From Cruorifilaria tuberocauda (taxonomy: Eukaryota > Nematoda > Chromadorea > Rhabditida > Onchocercidae), in the NCBI GenBank assembly GCA_013365365.1, contig JABVXU010000018.1, positions 186,001 through 250,000 of the forward strand: a stretch of DNA of 64,000 nucleotides, written 5' to 3'. The notes below the pieces were generated by a model. The model did not search any database. It was not told the origin of the DNA and worked only from the letters and a program-made list of their open reading frames with translations. The position numbers and the translations under genes were made by a program. Positions 53,401 through 64,000 of this stretch are shown in pieces; the stretch's first letter is position 1; each line of letters opens with the position of its first letter.

Positions 53401-56400
53401 GCTAAACAATTAACTGCGATAAATATGAAGATTGAAGGTAATTGTGTCATTGTAATATGTCTTAAACTACCGATTAGATAGGTATAGGAGAGAAATTGAT
53501 ATAGATGACAGTATGAGAAGTAATTGTACAATTGACAATTCAACTTCAACTAGTACCATCATTCTTTTTGCGGTTTCTCTCTTACGAACCTTTTATGAGC
53601 ATCAATTATTGTCATTTCAATCAAGCAAAATGTCCTCTAGACAATTTAAAAGAATGATGAATACATACAACAATACTTATCATCATACTGTAACAATCTC
53701 ATTCTCATTTAATTCAATTCATTTTCCTTTCTAAGGCGTTGGAAAAAGCTGTCGGGTTCATCCTTTGGAATATCATTATGTTATTGTTTTCAATAACATT
53801 TATTATCAGAATCGTTCAGCAATTATATCATTTTTATGACATGTAAATCTTATATTTACACATGCCGCTATCAGTTGTTCAGAAATCAATTATACCTTTA
53901 ATAATTCTACTAAAGCATCTCTCTTTCTCTTTTCTGTATTATTAGCTCATTGAATTCCTTTAATCTTCTATTTAGCCTTACATTTACTACATTTTATTCA
54001 TTCTAAACAAATTAAATAAAAATTGAATTTTACATGGCAAAATAAGACTAATCATATAAAATACATGTATGAATATATAAAAAGCCGAAAGTGGAAATAA
54101 GAAATAAAGAAATATCCGAATGAAAGCAAAAGTATTGATAAAATGAGAAAAAAAGAGATCGCTTTACGATTGTGATACTGTGATTTGAAATTGTGATAGC
54201 AATGCGCCTCATGATTCGATGCCTCATGTTTATTTGCTGATAAAAAGAGATAGAGAGGAAAGATGAAAATTTTGAAGTCGAACGATGCATTTACTGTGCT
54301 TTCGAAAGTTTTGTGAAATGCTACGATCAGGAAATGATACTTATAGTATTTAACATTTCAAACTACTACAGATAAATTTGATATAATTTATAAATTTAAA
54401 GCTTCATATTATGAAATAATACTTTATAAATCTGTCCTTTCTCATTCACTCTGATACTATCAATTTTCTGCATTTAAGTGTCATCTAAAATTATTTATCA
54501 TTTAAATGAATGCAAATTACAGTACAATATAGAATTCAAAAAGTAAAAACTAATATTTCAAGTTTAAAACTTATGAATTCAAAAAAAATATTCCAAATAC
54601 TAAAAATAACGGGAATTTTTCCTTTTGGCTAACATTCACATGAATAATTCAATCAAACAAATATTTTAGCATTTTAATTTTAAATTATTTTTTTTTAAAA
54701 TAAACTCTTACAAATCAATTTATATTTAATTTAGTGAGAGACTTCTGTTTTTCATGCTAAAATAGTATAACTTCTATAAATGACCAAAGAATTAATTGTA
54801 ATCCTGAAAAACATTGATCACTTATTTTAATCTATCCCTAACTATCTAACAGTTTCAGTAAAAATATCGTCGTTCTCGCATAATATTATTTGAATTATTG
54901 AAATTGAAATGGATATATAACTGAGTGCACGATAAGATCTGAAAATGATGATGAATGCCAACTGATTGAATTTGAAATTCAAATTTTGAAAAATCTTCAC
55001 TCTAAAGATATACGCTTAATGTTTATTCTCTTCTTATTAAATGTCCTCTTATCAAATCTCTCTGTTCACTCAATGACTTCAATTCAATCTGACATTTTTA
55101 CTAATTACTCTTATATCCTACCAATATCTAATTTATTATTCCAAACGGTTTAAATTGATGATTTCTTTGTTTCCATTGACAATATCCATCCAATAAGCAG
55201 AAACATCCACCACTAGTTGCATCATTTTAATGTGTTCATTTTCATAGAAATGTTCTTTTCTCTCTCTCTCTTTCTCCCTCTATTCTTGAGTATTCAATAA
55301 TCCTATTCTCCTTTATTTACTAATTTTTATTTTCAAAATATTAAGAACTGATCTTTAGCATTTTTTAATTTATAATTCTTAATTTAAATTAAATTCATAT
55401 CCGTTCCAAATTTAATTACAGAAGCTCAGTTCTTTTATCTTCTTTTTCCTCATCCTTCGCGTTTTTTCTAAATATTTCGAAAATTTTCTTTGCTAAATTT
55501 GGAAAAATAATCTGATCACTAGCTATTACATATGTGCGATTAAAATGGAAAAGATAGCGATGTCAAAGGTCATTTGTATTTCATCCTATAATATGTGTGT
55601 CAATTATGGAATATTCACATTGAAGAATTATCTCGAATTAAGAAGCTTTGAAGGGTTACACGATTGTTTATAGAAATTTCCATAAATTCTAAAAATAGAT
55701 TTAAGAATACAAATGAATTTAATTTTCATTTAGATTTAATTCTCTTAGTCGTAACAGTATCGTAACCTTCCGGCAGAAATATCTGAACATATGGTGAAAT
55801 TAATCAATCGAATTATAAAGTACGATCATTACCATTAATTTTTTTCCACTCTATGAAATTTGAATGACAAACAAATTTGCTTTCAAATAGTATACGGTTT
55901 ATGATAATAATTTTCTATCAAAAAAAATCCCTAAATATTTGAAATTGGTTATATCGATTTTAATTATTATGCATCTAATTAAGATTTCAATAATAATAAT
56001 AATGAAGCGGCCTATTAATATCAAAATACATTTACAATTCATTATATTTAATTAAAATAAACAACTGAGGTAATTTCTAAGATAAAAAAGCAATCTTCAA
56101 GTCCATTTTATAATAATAAAATGAACTATATCCTACGAGTTCCTTTCTCTAAGAAAATTTCTTTGCTTATAAAGAATCTTCAAAAACTTTGCTATGAAAA
56201 GTTGATAAAAGAGCAAAAAGCAGCTAATCAGCTAATCAGCTAATCATCCCAAACAGCTGGAACAGTTTTCTTTTCCTACAAACGGTCTTCCAGAATGGAA
56301 AATTTTTAATCAATTCATAAATTATCAAAAATCAATTGAAATATTCATCATTTTAAAAATTACTATCTGTCAAGCGAAAAGAATGCATATAAGTAATATA

Positions 56401-57518
56401 CAAGTAGGAAAATGAATTTAAATGATTTAAAAATAATATATGGATAAATGAATTGGAAGCATTTGTGCTAATTAATTAGAAACTCACATTGGTCATGCAA
56501 TTTGATCGTTAACCAAAAAATGACGTAATTAACTTATAATCCATCAACAAACCTTAAGTAATTCCTTTGAGAGACGATAATAAAATAGATAATCTTGGAA
56601 TTTATGATGATATTATATAGAAAAAAAAACATTAAAGTTCGCATCAACTAAGAAAGATATTTAAAATAATTCATAAACTACTGGAAATTACTTCACGATG
56701 AATTATGTTATATGGATAATTTAAAATTTAAGTAAAGGTTAATAAGTTTTAAAGTGTTAAGTTTAAAGCCAATAGTAAACGTATTAAAGGAAAAGTTAAC
56801 AAAAAAAGGAATAATGTTAAATGATTAAAAATAATTAACATTATCTTATAGCTGAAATAAATAGTTATCATTGAAAGATTAACTAGAGTAATTTAGTGGA
56901 CTACTAAATTTTAGCTTTCGGATAGATAATGTTTGATTTTCACTCTCTTCTCAATCATTTAGCTGAATAGGATCAACAATTATTTCACAAGACCAGTTCT
57001 GATAATTGATTATCAGTATTTTCTTGAATAGTGAAGTTATCCGGATATTTAATCTGTGGTATACTCATTTCCACTACACTGCTTAATTCGCGGTATGCAA
57101 ACTTATTAAAATTATTTTCATAGATTTGAAAGGATAGCTAACCTGACACTGATGGAGACGATGATGCACACTGAGACTGAGATTTGCTGCCGGATATGCA
57201 AGGGTAAGTATGAAAAGCGGTAGCCAAATATTTCGATTCCGGATTTATTGTTCTAGTGGAGGATACAACTGATGATGTTCCTGGATGTAGTCGGGATTGT
57301 TCCGAACCGCACGAGAATTCAGATTTGATCAAATTTAGGTCGAAATTTGAATTTGGTGATGTACTTATTTCTGCCGAAAATTCATTGATAGTGATAGCTT
57401 TAGTGGCAATTGCTTCCTTAACAGTTTCCGTTTCTGGTCGTGCTTTTTCAGATATTCCGGAAAAGCCATGACTTTCCTTACCGGTACCAATTAATGATTC
57501 AATATCAAATGACTGCAT
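50486..57518 (-). CDS. vab-7: Even-skipped/Evx-class homeobox transcription factor (vab-7 homologue)
   Basis: Homeodomain factor of the eve class, which patterns posterior body and motor neurons in animals. Exons (minus strand, 5' to 3'): 57143-57518, 52889-53049, 50993-51147, 50486-50690. They total 897 nt, or 298 residues. Homeodomain at about 134-193: [41 protein letters not shown] then [16 protein letters not shown], with Trp48 at residue 181, Gln50 and Asn51 intact. The [10 protein letters not shown] and KDKRQ signatures set the eve class apart from other homeodomains. An intron splits the homeodomain between positions 46 and 47. The N-terminus is Ser/Thr-rich. Intron 1 is 4.1 kb and intron 2 is 1.7 kb; both are good places for regulatory elements. 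Confidence 0.95.
52141..52176. repeat. CT-rich tract in vab-7 intron 2
   Basis: TCTCTCTCCCTTTCTCTCTCTC pyrimidine run, impure CT repeat. Confidence 0.85.
56219..56247. repeat. Short tandem repeat AGCTAATC in vab-7 intron 1
   Basis: Three head-to-tail copies of the 8-bp unit CAGCTAAT. Each carries a TAAT homeodomain core, so the cluster could be an autoregulatory or Hox-type site; that is an inference. Confidence 0.8.
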
Positions 57519-57673
57519 AGAGACATATATTTCCTGAATCGGCCTAACACCTCCTTAATTCCTACGTCAAATAGCGATAACAACAAACGCAACTAAACTT
57601 CTCTTTCCAAAAAAGTTTACGGTAATTTGTCTCTTTGCTTCTTCAACGTTGAACTTTTTCTTGGAGATCAGAA

Positions 57674-57718
57674 GCTCCGCCCTTAATCGAATGATTTCAA
57701 CCAATAGATGGCGGCGCT
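57674..57718. promoter_or_regulatory. GC-richer element upstream of vab-7 with YY1/CTCF-like motif
   Basis: About 160-200 bp upstream of the vab-7 ATG. It contains GCTCCGCCC (a GC-box-like sequence) and CCAATAGATGGCGGCGC. The latter agrees with the YY1 core AnATGGCGGC, and with the vertebrate CTCF core at all but one position. The motif match is by eye only. Confidence 0.35.
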
Positions 57719-57748
57719 CTTGGAAGGAATATTGAAATATTGATACGT

Positions 57749-57800
57749 AAGGGAGAGAGAGAGAGTTTTAAAAATGGAATTCCATCTCTCTCTTTCTCCA
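57749..57800. repeat. GA/CT inverted repeat with central palindrome
   Basis: GGGAGAGAGAGAGAG, then TTTTAAAAA, then the perfect 10-bp palindrome TGGAATTCCA, then TCTCTCTCTTTCTCC. The purine and pyrimidine arms can pair. Confidence 0.75.
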
Positions 57801-59414
57801 TTTCCCTTCCTTTTACAAAAGTGTTTCAAACGATTACAGTTATCTTCATTTCTCTTCACCTCTCCAACTCTTATCTCACTTATAAAAGCTTTAATAAAAA
57901 AAAGATAAATTCGATCATTTAAAAATTAATTGCAATAATTATGAGTCAATGACGGATCATTTGTCTCATTTTGCTTGATCGGAACTCACGCTCACGTTTT
58001 TCACGTTTCCCATATTTTTCACGTCACGTTCTCGTCCTCCATGTTTCCTACTCTTTCTGTAAGACTTCCGATCTGTCATGTTCTTTACCTCAGAATATAT
58101 GATTGAATGAAAATGGAATAATGAATTAACTAATTCAAATTTAAATTTTTTAAAAGTTTTGCACATTTCAAACATTTCAACATTTACCGTGAATCATTGA
58201 ATTGAATATCAGAATAGTATATTGCAGTAAACAGGTAGCAGTTCAGGTAGCATCTTCAGAAATGAAAAAGTTAACGATTAACATTACTATCAATAAGCGA
58301 TCATAGAAAAGCATATTTGATTTATGATTTTTGAATAGATGACAAAGTAAATCGATCAATGATATTGAGAATAATTAATTGATCGATATGAATTATCACA
58401 AACAAATCCCTCAGTGTAATTTTTGTATAAAAAAGACGGTAACAAAAAATTCGTTTGTTCACTTTTTCAACAGAAATCTCTGCCAATTTTTCATATCATA
58501 ATGCCAGCTAATCAAAATATATTTTCTAATATTTCTTTTTATAACTTTTTACCTATAATCTTATACTTTGTGATTAATAAATTTGAAAATGGTTTGAATC
58601 GTTTAATTGCCAACTCGCAGAAATCTTTTCAGTATTTTAATATAAACTATTTTCATGTCTCAAATTACTGCCTTACGTTTCATTCACTTTTTATCGATAC
58701 TTATATCTGTTAAAAAATACTAAAAGGTTACGTTTCACTGCTTATTGACGTTCCACTCTCTTCCTATTCCATTATTGATATCTGTCCACAAATTATGTTT
58801 CCACACAAGTCGCTAAGTATTGTATGTACTACTTTACAACATTAAACGATCATAAAATTATTGTACCGATTTGCTTTTGTATGCCGGAGGTCTTTCGAAG
58901 TCTCAAAATCATTTCCTCATTGCTCCATCAGTCATAAAACGATATTTTATATTTCGGCACCCAGAAAGTCCAACTGAGCATTTCCACGGGCCATGCAAAA
59001 GGGGAAGAATGAGAGCGGAAGGAGAACGAAATTTTTGTTTTAGGATGTAATTTATAGCTATAATAACAGACATATCACACCTGACAATTGTATATCCTTT
59101 ACAATCAATAACAATTACTCGGTCATTCTTTTACAAGATTAACTACACCGATCTTTATTTCCAACTCATTAATACAAAAGCATTAGTTTGAAAGAAAAAG
59201 AAAAAATAGGAGTAAATAGAGACGAGAAGAAAGGTATGCTTTCATTGCTCATACAGTTAATATAAAAAGAAACAACAGGTGATAAAAAACTGATTTATAA
59301 AAGCAAAGGATACAATTTTATAACAAAGTTCATAAACATTCAAAATGTTAAATTTCAAAAAATTTGATTCTTGAGAAGAAATTTTAGAATTTTTCTTTTT
59401 AGCAAACTTCACAT

Positions 59415-62155
59415 TTAATGGAAATCTTGTTTATGAACAAATTCCTCAGCATAGCCATCATTTGGCACACGACAATTCTGCGCACATGTATATAACATCA
59501 ATGTAGCCCAATCAATACTTTTACCGAGATCATCAACGCCAATAAGTGATAAAAGATGGGGCATAAGCTGGAGCTCGAAATGACGCTCCGATCCACATAG
59601 GTAACATGGTGGAACTGATTTAGGCAGCGGAGCATGATCCGTCGCCATTAATGGTTCACCACCACGGCTATAACGCAATACTTGCTCAGGATTCAGCGCT
59701 ATTACCTTAAATATATTTGAAATACAATTAATTGTAGACAAAGAAACATTCAGAGACAGAATCAGAAGTACTACTGCTCTTTATTCAGCAACTTTTCAAG
59801 AACCACGCTCAATTATCCACTAAATCAAACAATATACCTTCTTACTTATTTCTAAAAAAAGCTATAAATCGACACTATTATAATAATTTGATTTTAATAA
59901 ACAATGAACCTTATTAAAATGCTTGAAAGCAGTATCCTTATCAGCGAAATCTTCTAAATCCTCTAAATCGCCGTTACCCAAATCGCACGGATTCTGAAAA
60001 AATTTCCGAATCAGATAATTTGAACAAGATAGTCTGATAAAAACTTAAAAATCAAAAAAGAAAAAGTGGATTTAAATCAACTAGAATGCAAATGTGAATA
60101 TGCAATGCAAGCATATTAAACCTAAGCATGCTGCCATCAATTTGTGAATCTCTTATATTTTCCCATATCTACTACCCTAGACCATAATAACAACGGCGAG
60201 AAGGAAGCAACAAGCTTCTCGGAAATAACTGTGGCATAATATTTTTCAATCTAAATAACTAATAGGCATTTTCAACAAGCATCGCCTAACCTTATGCTTT
60301 TTTATATATTGTTTGTACTCCTCCATACGTTTCTCCGCCTTATCATCATCACTGTCACTATTATCATCATCGTCATCACTATCAACACGATTTCTTCGAG
60401 ACGAATGTTCCACACCCATCTCTATTGCATACTCCGGGAAAACAAATGCATTTATCGCAATACTTCGCTTCCGTTTTATCCAACTGCTTTCGTCATCTCT
60501 AAAAAAAAATTTCCAAAGTTCGGAGAAAAAAAAGACTTTTCCTTTTTTCTAGCTTCTATAATTCTCATTCCGTTCCCGATTTTATTTCATTATCATCAAT
60601 AAGTCTTACTTTTCATCATGATTAGGAACAGTAGAAATGTGTTCATTGGTTGAAGTCTGTTTACAACATTCCACTTTGTGCGAGGAACTCCAATCCATTA
60701 CCTGATGTTCGCGACAACAATACCTAAACAGTAACTTGTAAATACCTGTCGTTACCTCCACACCAAGCTCTGGATGGAAAGCATGATTATATAGCTGTTC
60801 AAAAAGAGCAAAAAATAAACAAGAATTAGAACTCAAAACACGAAAGAATAGAATATTATACTAAACGCATTCTAAAAAGATTCTTATATAATTCATACTA
60901 TATAAAAATAAACTAAGAGAATTTGGGAAACTTTTGAGAACAAGAATTTCCTTTTTTAATAACTGGAAGAATTCCAGAAGAAAGTACCATGCAGATTCAC
61001 AACGCGCACACTTCTTTGTAGCACTACAACCACAAATCTGACAAAGATGAGGATATGTCTGCTTCCAGAATGGGTCTGGGACATCACCTTCCAAATCAGG
61101 ATCAATAGGCTGTTCAGAAGCATAGAAGTCATTGAATCGTGACAAGGTACACCGAAAAGCGCGAACATTACTGGCATCATTACTCTGAAATGTTGCTTCA
61201 ATCACAACTTACCACAACTTACCAAAAAATTTTAGGAAATAAGAACAAACAATAGCAGAGACATAAAATTAACATGATAAAAACTAACCCGTGAACATTG
61301 TGAATCTCGACAAATGAAGAAAAATAAAGTACGATGAAATGAATAATCTTGATCGTTAGGACTTGTAGCATAGACTTGAATTAAAAACACCATTGGCTTC
61401 TCGCAAACCTTAATTAAAAAATCCAATTCACAATTTTTTGTCTTGATGATCATTTCCAATTTTCAAAAATAACGAGCCTACGAAAGAAACTTCTAAAAAA
61501 CGGAAAGAAGTGCCGACAAATATTCGAGTCTGAAAAATATCAGTTAAAATATTATACATTGTATCTCATGAACTCACGAACACCTATATTCTCAGAAGCA
61601 GTGTTATCATCTCCTAATTTACCGGCTATACTAGTGTAAAAGGAACTCTATCTTCTTTGTTAATCTGCTGTTTCAATATTTGCCATAAAAATTATAAGAA
61701 ATGTAATAAAACGAACTCGACAACGAAGAGAACTATTAGCAGGAAGACTAACAGGATTTAACCAAGCAGGTTTACCACCAATTTTACCCAGTGGCATATA
61801 ATGTGATAATAAGCGATAGGAAAGCTGAGGCTCAAGCACATTTCCAAAACCCAAATATACTGGGTATTCTGCAATTAAAAATGAATTGAATTTTAATTTT
61901 CAATAACCTTCATCCTATGACTTCCTGTGACAAATTAATATTTAACAATCTACTAAGAAAATGCGATTTTCTAAACTTATAGATCTTATGAATTAATTTA
62001 ACTGATACTGTCCACAGAAAAAATCTAACAGTCACCAAATATCTAATATAATAAAATAATTTTTAGAATACAAATACATGAATTGAAAGATATTTGATAA
62101 TAGAAGAATGATACAAGTAAAGCAACACACTTGAAAAAGTCGCTTCGGTCAACAT
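59415..62155 (-). CDS. pdcd-2: PDCD2 (programmed cell death 2), MYND zinc-finger protein
   Basis: PDCD2 proteins are conserved chaperones of the 40S ribosomal protein uS5 (RPS2). Exons (minus strand, 5' to 3'): 62131-62155, 61717-61868, 61289-61408, 60988-61184, 60610-60723, 60291-60498, 59910-59993, 59415-59705. They total 1,191 nt, or 396 residues. N-terminal PDCD2 segment: [11 protein letters not shown], a CxxC pair, then FLIQVYA and [14 protein letters not shown] finger from Cys147: [26 protein letters not shown]. An acidic Asp-rich linker (about 240-260) is followed by the C-terminal PDCD2_C domain: [50 protein letters not shown] at the end. The start lies 9 bp after the VMA21 stop, which suggests one transcription unit. 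Confidence 0.97.
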
Positions 62156-62164
62156 AACCACTAT

Positions 62165-62706
62165 TTATTCTACTTTCCCCGGCTTTGCTTCCGACTGATA
62201 AGCTGTGTAGACGAACAAAAAAAGCAAAATGTGAACAAGAATAACCGCGAAAATTGCAGAATATAAAATCGATTCCTGACTGTCGAAACCAAGCAGCGCT
62301 GTGATTTAGAAAGGTAATCAGAAATTCAAAATTTGTTGGATTTTTACTTAAAATCTCTTTATAATGAAAAATAAATCGCCATAAAAAAGAATCCTTCACT
62401 AAAACTTCAGGATTTACTACAAATTATTTTCAAACCTGTATCTTCCAATTGAGATTTAGTATTAAAATTTTACTGCTACAATTTACCTTAAATAGTAATG
62501 CGATGGGAACTCTCAATTATTGAAATCCGTCAATCATATGTTGAAAAACTCTCCATTCGGAGCGAATATTTACCTTCAAAAACGAATTTTTTCAAAAAGA
62601 ACATAGATCCCAATGGGACTACGATAATTGTTAACGAATATGTTAGCAAGTTTTTCACGGCTATTTGAACGGTTTTGTCACGAAAGTCAGGAATAAATTG
62701 ATCCAT
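62165..62706 (-). CDS. VMA21: VMA21, V-ATPase assembly factor of the ER membrane (complete copy)
   Basis: VMA21 is a two-pass ER membrane chaperone for assembly of the V-ATPase Vo sector. Exons: 62574-62706 and 62165-62298. They total 267 nt, or 88 residues. TM1 at about 20-41 (TYSLTIIVVPLGSMFFLKK), then FVFEALLGFDSQES, then TM2 at about 54-76 (AIFAVILVHILLFLFVYTAY). These match the human layout, including the FEG/FEA turn where the intron sits. The C-terminus is KPGKVE, with a lysine at -3 but no lysine at -4 or -5; human VMA21 is similar in lacking the yeast dilysine. The stop TAA lies inside an AATAAA hexamer. PDCD2 starts 9 bp downstream. Confidence 0.92.
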
Positions 62707-63678
62707 CAAATGTTGGATAGTTCAGTTCTTGGATTGAAGTTCTTGGATAAATCCTGCAAGTAATATTAGAAGTTTGGAAGGTTGAAATCTTCAAAAACTT
62801 AACATATTACTTACACAAATTTAAAAGGACGTCAGAAATATAATATAACCGATAAAGACAGATTATTTCAATACTTAATTCTCTTTTGAAATTTTACACC
62901 CATTTTAAGATAGAACACGTTTGTATGTGTTAAACCGCTAAAATTTTCATCGCATACAGAAAATGTTTTACTACCAAATTTCTTTATCAAAATATGCCTT
63001 ACAAAATAAAATATCCTGATAACAAAAATGCGCAAATGTTTCATCAAGTATTCATTCACAAATATACAACAACATCTCAACTAACAGAAACACAAACACT
63101 TTATATATAATGTTAATTATGACATATAAAAAAATTTACCTATCCTAATTGATGCATGGTAAATTATTTAACTTTAAAAATATGATATCAAACACAGCAC
63201 GAATCTAAAATATTTTCTAATTCTTTTCATTAAATTGTATTTTATCCACCTAATTTCGTTGCGGATAAAATTTCCTTTTATGTACTTCGCAGTCGCAACT
63301 TTTAAATAACAAATTTTTAACGAAATTTATACGTGAAGACAAAGTTATGAAAAACTTATTTGACCTAAAATAAATTTTTACAAAAAATGAAAAATAGCGA
63401 AAGAAGTTGACAAGTGAGACATCTAGAACATGACACAGAGTCTACTACAAGTAAAACTTGAGGAATTTTTGATAACCAGAAATTCCTAACGCAGAATGAT
63501 AAATTTTTGAGGATTCTTTTTCGGTCCTAAGCTCAAGATATCAAGATGTATTTTACATACTTCATCATAACACAACCACCTTATGATAAGAAATTATAAG
63601 ATCAGACCAAAGTAATTTAGAAAAAATATAATTATAATAAGATGCTTACATTAATTAAACATATTTTCTATAATGTAT
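62707..63678. other. Region between the two VMA21-like genes
   Basis: About 1 kb, A+T-rich, expected to hold the 3' UTR of the upstream VMA21-like gene and the promoter or leader of the downstream one. No other exon was recognised. Confidence 0.5.
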
Positions 63679-63833
63679 TTATTCCCGTTTCTTTAGAGTT
63701 TGCTGCAGTTCTGCACCACGCTTTTCTTCCTTGTATGCTACATAAACGAATAGCGCGATCACAAAATACACGACTAAAACAGCAACGAGAGCGGCAGATA
63801 TAAGAGCAGAAGATGGTGTCCATCCCATGTGAT
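63679..63833 (-). CDS. Second VMA21-like gene, last exon only (5' part outside the window)
   Basis: Acceptor TTTTTCTAG at 63834-63842 is followed by AT, which completes a split codon in the same phase as the VMA21 intron next door. The frame reads HMGWTPSSALISAAL, a membrane segment VAVLVVYFVIALFVYVAY, then a basic tail ending LKKRE and TAA. ALFVYVAYKEE is close to the end of TM2 in human VMA21. The last four residues KKRE form a classical dilysine ER-retrieval signal, as yeast Vma21p has. I found no ATG exon between here and the window edge. An alternative reading extends the frame to an ATG at 63891, but the splice is preferred. Confidence 0.7.
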
Positions 63834-64000
63834 CTAGAAAAATCATACAATTTGAGAAATCATATTCATTTTCATACTGAAGACAATTCATACACTAAAA
63901 AAAGAGCTTATTTCTTAAATGGTACACATAGTATAAATAAAACGCATTAACCAGAATCAATAGCATCCCATTTCAGTGCTACTCCAATTTATAAAATACT

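Larger units (their letters stand above)
57519..59414. other. Upstream region of vab-7 and 3' flank of PDCD2
   Basis: 1.9 kb between the vab-7 start and the PDCD2 stop, both genes on the minus strand. It holds a GC-richer element at 57674-57718 and a GA/CT inverted repeat at 57749-57800. The plus-strand frame at 58423-58713 (96 codons) has no recognisable features. Confidence 0.5.

Noticed and set aside
57256..57471. 71-codon plus-strand frame
   Set aside because: Antisense shadow of vab-7 exon 1, which is supported by its splice phase into the homeodomain exon.
60294..60602. 102-codon plus-strand frame rich in Ile and Ser
   Set aside because: It is the antisense shadow of the Asp-rich PDCD2 exon at 60291-60498; GAT runs read as ATC on the other strand.
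1..64000. tRNA genes, rRNA, CRISPR arrays, transposases, phage or viral genes
   Set aside because: I looked for B-box-like sequences, regular spacer arrays and reverse transcriptase or transposase motifs on both strands and recognised none. A profile search could still find diverged examples.

Overview
This window is nuclear DNA of a nematode, most likely a spirurid or filarial worm. The evidence is a very A+T-rich sequence, many short exons with GT..AG introns and TTTTCAG/TTTNTAG acceptors, introns of 100 bp to 4 kb, and animal protein families whose closest remembered counterparts are Caenorhabditis chromosome III genes. The assignment to filarial worms rests on composition and gene style and is an inference. 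I rebuilt each gene by hand from splice sites and reading-frame phase. Every complete model sums to a whole number of codons, but none has been checked against transcripts.

Layout. (1) 1.1-20.9 kb, minus strand: a 24-exon EPAC cAMP-activated Rap exchange factor of about 1,043 residues, with domains CNB-A, DEP, CNB-B, REM, RA and CDC25-type RasGEF. (2) 20.9-33.7 kb: a 12.8-kb stretch with no recognisable gene, holding simple repeats, a perfect palindrome and two copies of a dispersed repeat whose third copy sits inverted in an EPAC intron. (3) 33.7-49.1 kb, plus strand: four genes in a row. These are a short Shroom protein (C-terminal ASD2 domain, no PDZ), BLOC1S1, an ING-family PHD-finger protein, and PYM (the Y14-Mago partner). 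An inverted, decayed copy of the ING PHD exon lies between BLOC1S1 and ING. (4) 50.5-57.5 kb, minus strand: an even-skipped/vab-7 homeobox gene with a 4-kb first intron. (5) 59.4-63.8 kb, minus strand: PDCD2, directly preceded by VMA21 with only 9 bp between the VMA21 stop and the PDCD2 start. Further upstream is the last exon of a second VMA21-like gene whose 5' part lies beyond the window.

The genes are mostly unrelated housekeeping or developmental genes: cAMP-Rap signalling, Shroom-Rho-kinase cytoskeleton control, lysosome-related organelle biogenesis, chromatin reading, exon-junction-complex recycling, axial patterning, ribosome-associated zinc-finger function and V-ATPase assembly. The tight VMA21-PDCD2 pair, and possibly Shroom-BLOC1S1, look like nematode operons. 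I see no defence system, CRISPR array, transposase or tRNA gene. The most unusual items are the paired VMA21 genes with different C-terminal tails, the 9-bp gene junction, the inverted ING fragment and the three-copy dispersed repeat.
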